Positions 18,110 to 26,709 of a DNA stretch of 64,000 nt are shown here, piece by piece. The translations under genes were made by a program, and so were the position numbers. The notes beneath the pieces are model-generated. The model was not told the origin of the DNA. It worked only from the letters and a program-made list of their open reading frames with translations, and searched no databases. This DNA comes from Stutzerimonas kunmingensis (GTDB lineage Bacteria; Pseudomonadota; Gammaproteobacteria; Pseudomonadales; Pseudomonadaceae): NCBI RefSeq assembly GCF_014764705.1, contig NZ_JACXXG010000015.1, forward strand, positions 29,570-93,569, in the 5' to 3' direction. Each line of letters begins with the position of its first letter. Within the stretch, counting starts at the first letter, position 1.

Positions 18110-20959
18110 TCAGCCGGCGACCAGCACCCGTATTGCCTCCAATCGCAAGGCCGCCTTTTCCAGTGCTGCCAGGCCGTCTTCGCGCTGCTGACGCAGGGCT
18201 TCGATCTCGCTGTCGCGCACGCTCGGGTTGACTGCCTGCAGGGCTACCAGTCGCGCCAACTCCTCCTCCAGGCCGGCCTTGAGCTTGCGTTGTGCCTCGG
18301 CAACGCGCTCGCTGTGGCGCGGCGCGATCTTGGCTTCGGCGGCGGCGATCTGGGTGGCCAGCACGTCGCGCTGGGCCTGAACGAACTTGTTGGCGCTGGC
18401 CCGCGGCACGCTTTCCAGCTGATCGTTGAGCGTATCGAAGGCCACCTTCGAGGCCAGGTCGTTGCCGTTGCCGTCGAGCAGGCAGCGCAGCGCCAGCGGC
18501 GGCAAAAAGCGGCTCAGCTGCAGTGCACGCGGCGCCACCACTTCACTGACGAACAGCAACTCGAGCAGTACGGTGCCCGGCTTGAGCGCCTTGTTCTTGA
18601 TCAGCGCGACCGCGGTGTTGCCCATGGAGCCGGACAGCACCAGGTCCATGCCGCCCTGCACCATGGGGTGTTCCCAGGTGAGGAACTGCATGTCTTCGCG
18701 GGCCAGGGCCTGTTCACGGTCGTAGGTGATGGTCACAGCTTCGTCATCGCCCAGCGGGAAGCTGGCATCCAGCATTTTCTCGCTGGGGCGCAGTACCAGG
18801 GCGTTTTCCGAGTGGTCTTCGCTGTCGATACCGAACGCGTCGAACAGCTGCTCCATATAGATCGGCAGGGCGAACTGGTCGTCCTGCTCCTCGATGGCTT
18901 CGACCAGCGCCTTGCCTTGTTCGCCGCCGCCGGAATTGAGTTCCAGCAGACGGTCGCGACCGCTGTGCAGTTCGGCTTCCAGACGCTCGCGCTCGGCGCG
19001 GGCCTCGTCGATCAGCAGCTGATAGGTGTCGTCGTCACCTTCTTCCAGCTGCCCCAGCAGACGCTGACCGAAGCGGTGCTGCAGGGCGTTGCCGGTCGGG
19101 CAGGTGTTGAGGAAGGCGTTCAGTGCCTGGTGATACCACTTGAACAGGCGTTCCTGCGGACTGGTTTCCAGATACGGCACGTGCAGCTGGATGGTGTGCT
19201 GCTGGCCGATGCGGTCGAGACGGCCGATGCGCTGCTCGAGAAGGTCCGGATGCGCTGGCAGATCGAACAGCACCAGATGGTGGCTGAACTGGAAGTTGCG
19301 GCCTTCACTGCCGATTTCCGAGCAGATCAGCACCTGCGCGCCGAACTCCTCGTCGGCGAAGTAGGCCGCGGCGCGGTCGCGCTCGAGGATGCTCATGCCC
19401 TCGTGGAACACAGTCGCCGGAATGCCGGAGCGCACGCGCAGCGCGTCTTCCAGATCCAGGGCGGTCTCAGCATGGGCGCAGATGACCAGCACCTTGTACT
19501 TCTTCAGCATCTTCAGCGTGTCGATCAGCCATTCCACGCGCGGATCGAACTGCCACCAGCGGTTGCTCGCCTCGCCGTCGTCCTGCTGGCTCTGGAAGGC
19601 GACCTCCGGATACAGCTCGGCATGCTCGCCCAGCGGCAGTTCGAGGTATTCGGCCGGGCAGGGCAGCGGATAGGGATGCAGCTGGCGCTCCGGGAAACCC
19701 TGCACGGCGGCACGGGTGTTGCGGAACAGCAGACGGCCGGTGCCGTGACGGTCGAGCAGCTCGCGGATCAGCCGGCTGCTGGCCTCGATGTCGCCATCGG
19801 TGGCGGCGGCCAGCAGGGCTTCGCCCTCGGCGCCGAGGAAATCGTGGATAGTCTGGTGTGCCTGCTGCGAGAGACGGCCCTCGTCGAGCAGCTCCTGCAC
19901 GGCTTCGGCCACCGGCTGGTAGCTGGAGCTTTCGGCGCGGAAGGCATCGAGGTCATGGAAACGATTCGGATCGAGCAGACGCAGACGGGCGAAGTGGCTG
20001 TCCAGACCGAGCTGTTCCGGAGTTGCAGTCAGCAGCAGCACGCCGGGGATCACTTCGGCCAGCTGTTCGACCAGTTTGTATTCGGCGCTGGCACCTTCCG
20101 GGTGCCAGACCAGATGGTGCGCTTCGTCCACTACCAGCACGTCCCAGCCTGCGGCGAAGGCAGCGTCCTGGGCACGCTCGTCTTCCTTCAGCCATTCCAG
20201 CGATACCAGTGCCAGCTGGGTGTCTTCGAACGGGTTGCTGGCATCGCTCTCGATGAAGCGCTCGGCATCGAACAGTGCGACTTCCAGGTTGAAGCGGCGG
20301 CGCATCTCCACCAGCCACTGGTGCTGGAGGTTTTCCGGAACCAGGATCAGCACCCGGCTGGCGCGGCCTGAGAGCAGTTGGCGATGAATGATCAGGCCGG
20401 CTTCGATGGTCTTGCCCAGGCCCACTTCGTCGGCCAGCAGTACGCGGGGGGCGATGCGGTCAGCGACTTCCTTGGCGATGTGCAGCTGGTGCGCGATGGG
20501 CTGCGCACGCACGCCACCGAGGCCCCATAGCGAGGACTGCAGCTGGGCGCTCTGGTGCTGCAGGGTGTGGTAGCGCAGGCTGAACCAGGCGAGCGGGTCG
20601 ATCTGCCCGGCGAAGAGGCGGTCGCTGGCCAGGCGGAACTGAATGAAGTTCGACAGCTGGGTTTCCGGCAGGGTGCGGGCTTCGTTCTGCGCGGTCAGGC
20701 CGTGGTAGACCAGCAGGCCGTCGACGTCGTCGACCTCGCGCACGGTCATCTTCCAGCCTTCGAAATGGGTGATCTCGTCACCGGGCACGAAGCGCACCCG
20801 CGTCAGTGGGGCGCTGCGTGTCGCGTACTGGCGCGTTTCGCCGGTCGCCGGATAGAGCACGGTGAGCATCCGTCCATCCTGGGTCAGGATGGTTCCGAGG
20901 CCGAGTTCTGCCTCGCTGTCGCTGATCCAGCGTTGCCCCGGTAGATACTGCTGCGCCAT
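18110..20959 (-). CDS. rapA: RNA polymerase-associated helicase RapA (HepA)
   Basis: This is a 949-residue Swi2/Snf2 ATPase, close to the 968 residues of E. coli RapA. The order is an N-terminal Tudor-like region (residues 1-110), Walker [18 protein letters not shown] (about residues 174-190), DEAH box [16 protein letters not shown], a C-terminal helicase half with [13 protein letters not shown] and the arginine region [11 protein letters not shown], then the RapA-specific C-terminal domain. RapA binds core RNA polymerase and helps recycle it after transcription. The gene order with the next three genes matches P. aeruginosa PA3308 onward, as I recall it. Confidence 0.95.
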   Translation of the reverse strand: MAQQYLPGQRWISDSEAELGLGTILTQDGRMLTVLYPATGETRQYATRSAPLTRVRFVPGDEITHFEGWKMTVREVDDVDGLLVYHGLTAQNEARTLPETQLSNFIQFRLASDRLFAGQIDPLAWFSLRYHTLQHQSAQLQSSLWGLGGVRAQPIAHQLHIAKEVADRIAPRVLLADEVGLGKTIEAGLIIHRQLLSGRASRVLILVPENLQHQWLVEMRRRFNLEVALFDAERFIESDASNPFEDTQLALVSLEWLKEDERAQDAAFAAGWDVLVVDEAHHLVWHPEGASAEYKLVEQLAEVIPGVLLLTATPEQLGLDSHFARLRLLDPNRFHDLDAFRAESSSYQPVAEAVQELLDEGRLSQQAHQTIHDFLGAEGEALLAAATDGDIEASSRLIRELLDRHGTGRLLFRNTRAAVQGFPERQLHPYPLPCPAEYLELPLGEHAELYPEVAFQSQQDDGEASNRWWQFDPRVEWLIDTLKMLKKYKVLVICAHAETALDLEDALRVRSGIPATVFHEGMSILERDRAAAYFADEEFGAQVLICSEIGSEGRNFQFSHHLVLFDLPAHPDLLEQRIGRLDRIGQQHTIQLHVPYLETSPQERLFKWYHQALNAFLNTCPTGNALQHRFGQRLLGQLEEGDDDTYQLLIDEARAERERLEAELHSGRDRLLELNSGGGEQGKALVEAIEEQDDQFALPIYMEQLFDAFGIDSEDHSENALVLRPSEKMLDASFPLGDDEAVTITYDREQALAREDMQFLTWEHPMVQGGMDLVLSGSMGNTAVALIKNKALKPGTVLLELLFVSEVVAPRALQLSRFLPPLALRCLLDGNGNDLASKVAFDTLNDQLESVPRASANKFVQAQRDVLATQIAAAEAKIAPRHSERVAEAQRKLKAGLEEELARLVALQAVNPSVRDSEIEALRQQREDGLAALEKAALRLEAIRVLVAG

Positions 20960-21110
20960 GCTGCCTCCCGCTGTGAAAAAGCCGGCTATCTTAACGGAAC
21001 GTCGTCATCAGAGCGACGACCGATGGCGACTGTTCGACGCATGAAGTGTAGCGGTCCTGTTAAAGTTGGCCGGTGCCGCGCCGATTCATCGGTAAAGAGG
21101 GATAACGAGC

Positions 21111-21407
21111 ATGCTGCCACCCATCCCATCAGGCGTATTCCCGGTCAACGCCCAGCAGGACGTGGTCAAGCCACGCCCGGAGATCGCACCGGTGGCACCC
21201 GTGCAGCCGAGTTCGGATGAAAGTGCGGTTACCCTCGACCGACGTCATCCGCAGGAGAGCGCCGAGATGCTGCGCGACGAGCAGCGGCGGCGTCAGCGCC
21301 GGGGTTATACCCCGGAGGAACTGGCGACCGGCGAGACTGATGAGCAGGACCAGGCCGAGCTCGAAGAGCTGCCGCGCCAGGGACTCTGGGTTGACGTCGA
21401 GGTCTGA
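21111..21407 (+). CDS. conserved small hydrophilic protein (PA3307-like)
   Basis: This is a 98-residue protein without signal peptide or membrane segment. The N-terminal third is rich in proline and valine (VFPVNAQQDVVKPRPEIAP), the middle is strongly charged (EMLRDEQRRRQRRGYTPEE) and the end is acidic. It is probably largely disordered. A GAGGGATAACG ribosome binding site precedes the ATG at 21111. It lies between rapA (divergent) and alkB, the place of PA3307 in P. aeruginosa. Function is unknown. Confidence 0.7.
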   Translation: MLPPIPSGVFPVNAQQDVVKPRPEIAPVAPVQPSSDESAVTLDRRHPQESAEMLRDEQRRRQRRGYTPEELATGETDEQDQAELEELPRQGLWVDVEV

Positions 21408-21408
21408 G

Positions 21409-22026
21409 GTGTTCACGAACGACCCGAGCCACGCTGCATCGATCGAGTTGCTGGACGCCGCACTGGACTACTACCCGGAGTGGGTCGACAGCGAAACCGC
21501 CGATGCCTGGCTGGAGGAGCTCGTCAGCGCCACGCCCTGGTCGCAACCCGAAATCCGAATCTATGGCCGTCACGTTGCAGTACCACGCATGGTCGCCTGG
21601 TACGGCGACGCGGACGCCGGGTATCGCTATTCTGGCCTGCGACATGATCCGCTGGCCTGGACACCGCTGTTGCGCGACATCCGTGAGCGTCTGCAGCACG
21701 AGACCGGTCAGCGCTTCAACGGTGTGTTGCTCAACCTGTATCGCGACGGACGCGACGCCATGGGCTGGCACAGTGACGATGAGCCCGAGCTGGGCGATTG
21801 CCCCACTGTCGCTTCGCTGAGCTTGGGCGCTGAGCGGCGCTTCGATCTGCGGCGCAAGGGCAGTGGGCGGATTCAACACTCGCTCGTCCTCGCTCATGGC
21901 TCGCTGCTGGTCATGAGGGGCACGACGCAGCATCATTGGCAACACCAGATCGCGCGGACCAGTAAGGTGCTGCAGCCGCGCGTCAACCTGACCTTCCGCC
22001 TGATCGAGATGAGGCCGAGCAAATGA
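21409..22026 (+). CDS. alkB: AlkB-family 2-oxoglutarate/Fe(II) dioxygenase
   Basis: This is a 205-residue alkylated-nucleic-acid demethylase. The iron ligands are visible as HxD in GWHSDDEP and the distal histidine in HHWQHQI; the 2-oxoglutarate-binding arginines lie in PRVNLTFR. The segment YSGLRHDPLAWTP is typical of the ALKBH2/3-like bacterial branch. I take the GTG at 21409, 1 nt after the stop of the preceding gene and in reach of an AGGT ribosome binding site; no ATG exists near the expected N-terminus. Its stop overlaps the next small gene. Confidence 0.88.
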   Translation: MFTNDPSHAASIELLDAALDYYPEWVDSETADAWLEELVSATPWSQPEIRIYGRHVAVPRMVAWYGDADAGYRYSGLRHDPLAWTPLLRDIRERLQHETGQRFNGVLLNLYRDGRDAMGWHSDDEPELGDCPTVASLSLGAERRFDLRRKGSGRIQHSLVLAHGSLLVMRGTTQHHWQHQIARTSKVLQPRVNLTFRLIEMRPSK

Positions 22027-22184
22027 GCAGCGACGAGAAGTTGATCGACTTTAGTGCAGAGCGCGCAAAGCGCATTCACGACCTCAACGACAAGCGCCTC
22101 GAGGAAATGCGCAAGACCTTCGAGCAGGTCCTGCCGCTGGGCAAGGCGAAGAAGAAGGGCAAACGCTCTCCGAAGAAGCGTTAA
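22023..22184 (+). CDS. 53-residue basic-tailed small protein
   Basis: This short frame reads MSSDEKLIDFSAERAKRIHD and ends in a lysine/arginine-rich tail (KAKKKGKRSPKKR). The start ATG overlaps the alkB stop (ATGA at 22023-22026), a strong sign that it is real and co-translated. The middle looks like one amphipathic helix and the tail could bind nucleic acid. It sits where PA3305 lies in P. aeruginosa. No function is known to me. Confidence 0.7.
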   Translation: MSSDEKLIDFSAERAKRIHDLNDKRLEEMRKTFEQVLPLGKAKKKGKRSPKKR

Positions 22185-22291
22185 TCGCGCCCCTTTCAAC
22201 ATTGCACAGATCGATTCGCTATTAGCCGCTCGGCTCTCACCACACTTCTGCTGCTGCCCCTGCGTTTTTCGCCTCAAACACCCCTGTTTTC

Positions 22292-22305
22292 TTGACCTGG
22301 ATCAG
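22292..22305 (+). promoter_or_regulatory. upstream ANR/FNR-like box
   Basis: TTGACctggATCAG matches the ANR/FNR consensus TTGAY-N4-RTCAA with one mismatch. Its centre is exactly 50 bp upstream of the centre of the better box at 22342-22355, so the two lie about five helical turns apart, on nearly the same face of the DNA. Confidence 0.5.
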
Positions 22306-22341
22306 TCGTTGCTCACGGCTGTGCGCGCTGCTCTGTGGCCA

Positions 22342-22382
22342 TTGACCCGGGTCAATTTTTTTAGGGGGGGAGCGGGTTTAAC
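22342..22382 (+). promoter_or_regulatory. ANR-dependent promoter of phrS/ccoM
   Basis: TTGACCCGGGTCAA (22342-22355) is a perfect ANR/FNR-type palindrome. A -10-like TTTAAC lies at 22377-22382. If transcription starts near 22390, the box is centred at -41.5, the class II position of FNR-family activators. This predicts induction at low oxygen through ANR, as known for P. aeruginosa phrS. Confidence 0.75.
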
Positions 22383-22425
22383 TTGAACCCATCGAATAGC
22401 GAATCAGGTTTCGGAGGTAGGTCTC

Positions 22426-22536
22426 ATGTTTGTCGATGATGTGGTGCTCGCAGGGGTGGTCACGGTCGGCCTGATGGTCGCCTTCCTCGGAGGCTTCGGA
22501 TATTTCATCTGGAAGGACGCGCACAAGAAGCGCTGA
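22426..22536 (+). CDS. ccoM: cbb3 cytochrome oxidase small subunit CcoM
   Basis: This is a 36-residue single-pass membrane protein starting MFVDDVVLAGVV. One hydrophobic helix spans about residues 7-29 and a basic end (WKDAHKKR) follows, so the C-terminus should face the cytoplasm. GGAGGT at 22413-22418 is a near-ideal ribosome binding site. The sequence agrees with what I recall of CcoM, the small subunit found in the P. stutzeri cbb3 oxidase structure, where it stabilises the complex. The ANR-type promoter fits an oxidase used at low oxygen. The ccoNOQP genes are not in the window. Confidence 0.75.
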   Translation: MFVDDVVLAGVVTVGLMVAFLGGFGYFIWKDAHKKR

Positions 22537-22570
22537 GTTCTTCCAGATTCAAAGAGCACGCAAGGCATTT

Positions 22571-22598
22571 AGGCGACCTATGGTCGCCTTTTTTTTTT
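22571..22598 (+). terminator. rho-independent terminator of phrS/ccoM
   Basis: An 8-bp stem AGGCGACC/GGTCGCCT (22571-22578 with 22582-22589) with a 3-nt loop is followed by about nine T residues. It is one of the strongest terminators in the window and closes the short phrS/ccoM transcript. Confidence 0.9.
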
Positions 22599-22607
22599 GC
22601 GCGCGAT

Positions 22608-25600
22608 TTATCGACGGGTCTGGGGCTGGATGAACACCGTCGTCGTGAACGCCGGGACCTCGAACTCCCCACTGGTGACCTTGGCCTGGCGGCTGATCGG
22701 GTCGACCGAACCCTTCAGCACCGGATGCAACTCGTAGCCGTCCGCGCCCGGCAGGCGAACCGGCCTGTCCGAGGCATTGATCACCACCATCAGCGAGCTG
22801 TAGCGGCGGTCCAGATCGCGGCCGTCACGCGGGCCATCGGCCAGGCTGAAGGCGATCACGCCGGGCTGCTGTTCGGGGCCAGTGTTGTGAAACTGTAGGC
22901 GCCGTTGTACCTCGCGGGCGCTGTCGAGCTGGAACAGTGCGCTGTCGCTACGGATTTTCAGCAGCTCGAGGAAACGTCGTTTCGCCGCGACGATGTCGGT
23001 GGTGCCCGGTTTGGCCTGCGGGTCGACAATGATCCTGCGAATCAGCGGCCAGTTGTCGCCGTCCTTGTCCGCGCGCGGCAGGCCCTTGTTCCAGTTGTTG
23101 TCCTGGTAGCTGAAATGCACCGCGTTGAACCAGTCGCCCGAGTCGTAGCTGTCGCGCTGCATGGATTTCGAACGCAGGATGTCGGAGCCGAGATGGATGA
23201 ACGGCACGCCCTGGCTGAACAGCGGCACCGACAGCGCCACCATGTGCAGGCGCACCCTGTCGGCAACCGACAGGCTGCTGGCGAACTTGTACTGGTTGTT
23301 GTCCCACAGCGTTTGGTTGTCGTGCTTGGAGACGTAATTGACGGTTTCCTGCGGGTCCAGCGTATAGCCGGCGGGCTGGCCGTTGTAGTCGATCTCGCTG
23401 CCTTTGCGCGTGCTGCCGTCGGCGGTCACGAATTGGAAGTCGCGTAGCCCGCCAGCAACGCCGACGCGGATCAAGTCAGTGGCGTGCAGCAGTTGCGCTT
23501 TTTCCTGAGCTCCGGCGCCGCTCAGCTCATTGGGTCGCAGATAGAGCCCGTTGGCGAAGCCCTGGTTGCGACGAATACTCTCGCCGCCGTCGAATGGGCT
23601 GCCGCCACGGACCGCATCACGTTGCCGGTCGTTGAAGGTACCTACGCCGGTACCAGCCATGTTCAGCTGGTTGGCATTGATGCCGCGTGCATTGCCGGCG
23701 ACCTCGCCGAACTCCCAGCCTTCGCCGTAGAAATAGGTGTCGCGATCGATGCGGCGAACGGCGCGATACGCGTCGACGATCTGCTCGCGCATATGGTGAC
23801 CCATGAGATCGAAGCGAAAGCCGGCGATCTTGTAGTCGCGTGCCCAGACCTTCAGCGAGTCGATCATCAGCTTGGCCATCATGCGATGCTCGCTGGCGGT
23901 GTTCTCGCAGCAGGTCGAGGTTTCCACCGCGCCGGTAGTCGGGTTGCGGCGGTGGTAGTAGCCGGGTACGACCTTGTCCAGGACGGACTTGTCGGCCAGG
24001 CCGGAAGCGTTGGTGTGGTTGTAGACCACGTCCATCACCGTGGCGAGGCCATTGCCGGCCAAGGCCTGCACCATCTGGCGGAACTCGATGATGCGCTGCA
24101 CGCCTTCGGCATCGCTGGCGTAGCTGCCCTCGGGCGCGGTGAAGTGGAAGGGGTCGTAGCCCCAGTTGAAGTCATCCAGGCCGCGCAGGTCGTTGTACAG
24201 CGATTGCGCCTGACCGCTGGCCGGGTCGAAGCCCTCTAGCACCTGACGAATGCTCGCTGCGCCACAGTACTGCGCCCAGCGCTCCCGGGCCGCATCCGAC
24301 AGGTCGCAGAGCTTGGCGAAGGGATCGTCCAGGTTGATCCGCCGAGCGGGGTCTTCGTTGATGGTCGCGATGTCGAACACCGGCAGCAGCTGCACGTGGG
24401 TGAGCCCGGCCTTCTGCAGGTCGCGCAGGTGCCGCATGCCGTTGCTGTTCTGGTGGGTAAACGCTGCGTAGGTACCGCGCAGCGCGGCCGGCAGGCTGGT
24501 GTCGCTGGCGCTGAAGTCGCGCAGATGGGTTTCGTAGATCACGCTCGCTTCGGGGCGCCCCGGATGTGGCGGACGCACGGCATCCCAGCCAGCTGGCTTG
24601 AGGTCGCCGGCGTTCAGGTCGACGACCTGGGCGTACTGGCTGTTACGCGACAGGCTCAGGGCGTAGGGATCGCTGACGAGCGTCGTCTCGATCCTGCCGC
24701 TGCTTGGTCGGTAGGCTGTGACTTCGTACTGGTAGTACTGGCGATCCAGTGAGCGCGGGCCTTCAAGACTCCAGACGCCGAGCCGCTCCCGCATAGGCTT
24801 CGGATAGCCGGGTAGCAGTCGTTTGGACGCATCGAAGACGTGCAGGCGAACCCGCTGCGCGGTCGGTGCCCAGAGCTTGAAGGACACACCGCTGGCATTG
24901 AGCGTCGCGCCCAGCTCACCGTTGTAGGCGAACAGCATGTCGAGAATGCCGGCGGTCTGCACTTCGGTGGCGTCGATAACGCGGTCGTCTGCGTCATAGG
25001 CGATCACCACCAGCTGGCTCATCACCGCGCGGCGGATGTCCTTCACCCCAGCCCTGATTCGGTAAGCGGATGCCTCGGCCAGATGCGGGTGTTGGCGCCT
25101 GAGGCCATTGCGCAGGCTGGACGGCTGCATCGCCAGGGCCTGTCCGCCACTCACGGTGCGCGCCTCGCCGTCGACGCGAATGCTGGCATCGTGTGCATAA
25201 CGCAGTTCGACGCGGCTGGCGCCCGGTGCGCCGCCCACCAGCGCGAGCGTGAACGGATCGAGCCAGTGTGCACGAGCGCCCTTGACCGCCACCGCGCTGC
25301 CGCTCAGCGGCGTGCTGGACAATTGCGGGTTGCCGCTGACCGTGAAGACACGGCGGCCCAGTTCGTCGAAGCGCCAGGTCAGATCGCCACCGCCCAGGTC
25401 CTTTTCGTCGCCCTTGTGCATGATCAGATTCAGGCAGCTGGCATTGGCGCTCAGTGGAATGCGGTACAAGGCGCCGTACCGCAGGTCGGTATCCACCGCC
25501 GCGAGCGGTTGCGCCCAGCTGGTTTCAGTCGCACTTCCGTTGCAGCCGGGGGTATTCCATAGATGTGGTCCCCAACCGTTGTAGTCACCATCGGCGCGCT

Positions 25601-25727
25601 GATAGTAGAGCAGGGCCTCGTCGGGGCCAGGGTCGAGCGGGGTAGCCGAAGCGGATTGCATGGCCAGTGAGAAGCCGGCAAGGGCGAGCGCCGCCAGGCG
25701 CCGATAAGCGATCGAGCGAGTGAGCAT
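22608..25727 (-). CDS. pulA: secreted pullulanase-type alpha-1,6-glucosidase
   Basis: This is a 1039-residue GH13 enzyme. I chose the ATG at 25725-25727 because it gives a type I signal peptide ([20 protein letters not shown], cleavage near SASA); upstream residues are not protein-like. After N-terminal carbohydrate-binding and PulA N2-type modules (residues 30-300) the catalytic barrel carries DVVYNH, the nucleophile region [10 protein letters not shown], the acid/base region YGEGWEFGE and [12 protein letters not shown]. It should cleave alpha-1,6 branch points of pullulan, starch or glycogen outside the cytoplasm. A run of AAn repeats lies just upstream of the start. It has no counterpart in the P. 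aeruginosa gene order as I recall it. Confidence 0.9.
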   Translation of the reverse strand: MLTRSIAYRRLAALALAGFSLAMQSASATPLDPGPDEALLYYQRADGDYNGWGPHLWNTPGCNGSATETSWAQPLAAVDTDLRYGALYRIPLSANASCLNLIMHKGDEKDLGGGDLTWRFDELGRRVFTVSGNPQLSSTPLSGSAVAVKGARAHWLDPFTLALVGGAPGASRVELRYAHDASIRVDGEARTVSGGQALAMQPSSLRNGLRRQHPHLAEASAYRIRAGVKDIRRAVMSQLVVIAYDADDRVIDATEVQTAGILDMLFAYNGELGATLNASGVSFKLWAPTAQRVRLHVFDASKRLLPGYPKPMRERLGVWSLEGPRSLDRQYYQYEVTAYRPSSGRIETTLVSDPYALSLSRNSQYAQVVDLNAGDLKPAGWDAVRPPHPGRPEASVIYETHLRDFSASDTSLPAALRGTYAAFTHQNSNGMRHLRDLQKAGLTHVQLLPVFDIATINEDPARRINLDDPFAKLCDLSDAARERWAQYCGAASIRQVLEGFDPASGQAQSLYNDLRGLDDFNWGYDPFHFTAPEGSYASDAEGVQRIIEFRQMVQALAGNGLATVMDVVYNHTNASGLADKSVLDKVVPGYYHRRNPTTGAVETSTCCENTASEHRMMAKLMIDSLKVWARDYKIAGFRFDLMGHHMREQIVDAYRAVRRIDRDTYFYGEGWEFGEVAGNARGINANQLNMAGTGVGTFNDRQRDAVRGGSPFDGGESIRRNQGFANGLYLRPNELSGAGAQEKAQLLHATDLIRVGVAGGLRDFQFVTADGSTRKGSEIDYNGQPAGYTLDPQETVNYVSKHDNQTLWDNNQYKFASSLSVADRVRLHMVALSVPLFSQGVPFIHLGSDILRSKSMQRDSYDSGDWFNAVHFSYQDNNWNKGLPRADKDGDNWPLIRRIIVDPQAKPGTTDIVAAKRRFLELLKIRSDSALFQLDSAREVQRRLQFHNTGPEQQPGVIAFSLADGPRDGRDLDRRYSSLMVVINASDRPVRLPGADGYELHPVLKGSVDPISRQAKVTSGEFEVPAFTTTVFIQPQTRR

Positions 25728-25741
25728 GGGTGAGGGTCCCG

Positions 25742-25755
25742 TTGTTGTTCTTCTT
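25742..25755 (-). promoter_or_regulatory. extended Hfq/Crc CA motif in the pulA leader
   Basis: On the minus strand the leader reads AAGAAGAACAACAA, five AAn steps in a row, ending 14 nt before the pulA ATG. This exceeds the AAnAAnAA consensus for Hfq/Crc translational repression and lies where the ribosome binding site should be. No good Shine-Dalgarno is otherwise visible. Confidence 0.6.
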
Positions 25756-25894
25756 GTACTGCTCGCTGGATGGTCGGCGCGGGGTATCCGATACGCATCC
25801 TCCGTTGGGGAACTGCTCGGGGCGTAGGCCAAGGCCGTAATGGCGTTCTGCTTGTCGCCCGTGCCGGGCAGGCGGAGGGATTGCTGGAAATGAA

Positions 25895-25917
25895 GAGGGC
25901 GCCAAACAGGCGCCCTC
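25895..25917 (-). terminator. hairpin after the phaJ gene
   Basis: A perfect 9-bp stem (25895-25903 with 25909-25917) with a 5-nt loop lies 43 bp after the phaJ stop on the minus strand. It is followed there by TTCATTTCC, a weak T-rich tail, so it is a probable but not strong terminator. Confidence 0.6.
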
Positions 25918-25959
25918 AGCTTGCCTCCGTCACGCGACGGGACACTGAACGTGGAAGGC

Positions 25960-26430
25960 TCAACCGATGGTGATCGGCGGCAACTCCTTCAGTTCTACGG
26001 TCTCCTGCTTGCGTGGCGCGAGCACTTCCGCCTCGCCATCGACCACCTGCTCATCGTTCTGGTTGAACACGCGGGTGGCGATGCGCACGCGGTTCTTCGG
26101 CAGCTTCTCGAGGATTTCCAGGCGCACGGTCAGGGTGTCACCGATCTTCACCGGGCGGGTGAATTTCATGGTCTGGCCGAGATAGATGGTGCCCGGGCCC
26201 GGCATGGTGCAAGCCACGGCGGCGCTGATCAGCGCGCCACTGAACATGCCATGGGCGATGCGTTCCTTGAACAGCGTACCAGCCGCGAACTCGGCATCCA
26301 GGTGGACCGGGTTGCGGTCGCCGGACATGGCCGCGAACAGCTGGATGTCCTTTTCCTCTACGTGTTTTTCGAAGCTCGCCTGCTGGCCGACTTCCAGTTC
26401 GGCGTAGGGCGTGTTGCTGATGGTGCTCAT
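25960..26430 (-). CDS. phaJ: MaoC-family (R)-specific enoyl-CoA hydratase
   Basis: This is a 156-residue single hot-dog protein. The hydratase-2 motif is clear in FAAMSGDRNPVHLDAEFA, with the catalytic Asp and His, and FKERIAHGMFSGALIS follows. It resembles PhaJ1 of P. aeruginosa, which converts trans-2-enoyl-CoA from beta-oxidation to (R)-3-hydroxyacyl-CoA for polyhydroxyalkanoate synthesis. It is divergent from the two acyl-CoA synthetase genes. The PHA role is inference; other MaoC proteins act in fatty acid degradation. Confidence 0.8.
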   Translation of the reverse strand: MSTISNTPYAELEVGQQASFEKHVEEKDIQLFAAMSGDRNPVHLDAEFAAGTLFKERIAHGMFSGALISAAVACTMPGPGTIYLGQTMKFTRPVKIGDTLTVRLEILEKLPKNRVRIATRVFNQNDEQVVDGEAEVLAPRKQETVELKELPPITIG

Positions 26431-26701
26431 GGACAGTCCTCAGATGCTGGGGCGGGGCGCGTCAACTGCTGCGCCTGATCGAATCAGGTTTCGCGCAACC
26501 GGCACAGCCCGGTACTTGCGCGCTGGGGCTGCATTCTAGAGGCATGCAGCACGATTGTCCCGAGTGCAGGCCGTCCCGGCAGCGTGACGAAAGATTCACG
26601 GCAGTGATTTGTGCGGCTTGGACTGTTGCGTCGCGACGCTGACCTGATAAGTTCGCCAGAGCCCGCTGTGCGCGGGCCAGACACTCTCAGGTAAAGAGGC
26701 C

Positions 26702-26709
26702 AATAACAA
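26702..26709 (+). promoter_or_regulatory. Hfq/Crc CA motif at the first fadD start codon
   Basis: AATAACAA fits AAnAAnAA exactly and lies between the AAAGAGG ribosome binding site and the ATG, sharing its last A with the start codon. A protein bound here would block initiation. Confidence 0.5.

Larger units (their letters stand above)
22390..22598 (+). ncRNA. phrS: PhrS-type dual-function small RNA
   Basis: The ANR promoter and the terminator ending at 22598 define a transcript of about 209 nt that contains a 36-codon reading frame. P. aeruginosa PhrS is about 212 nt, is activated by ANR, contains a 37-codon frame and lies next to the same alkB-side genes. In P. aeruginosa PhrS acts by base pairing to raise pqsR translation and adjusts other targets. 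Whether the RNA function exists here cannot be seen from the sequence; the conserved frame may be the main product. Confidence 0.65.

Noticed and set aside
18068..20371. A 767-codon open frame on the plus strand opposite rapA
   Set aside because: It is a high-GC shadow of rapA; the translation has no family features and the sense strand encodes a complete RapA.
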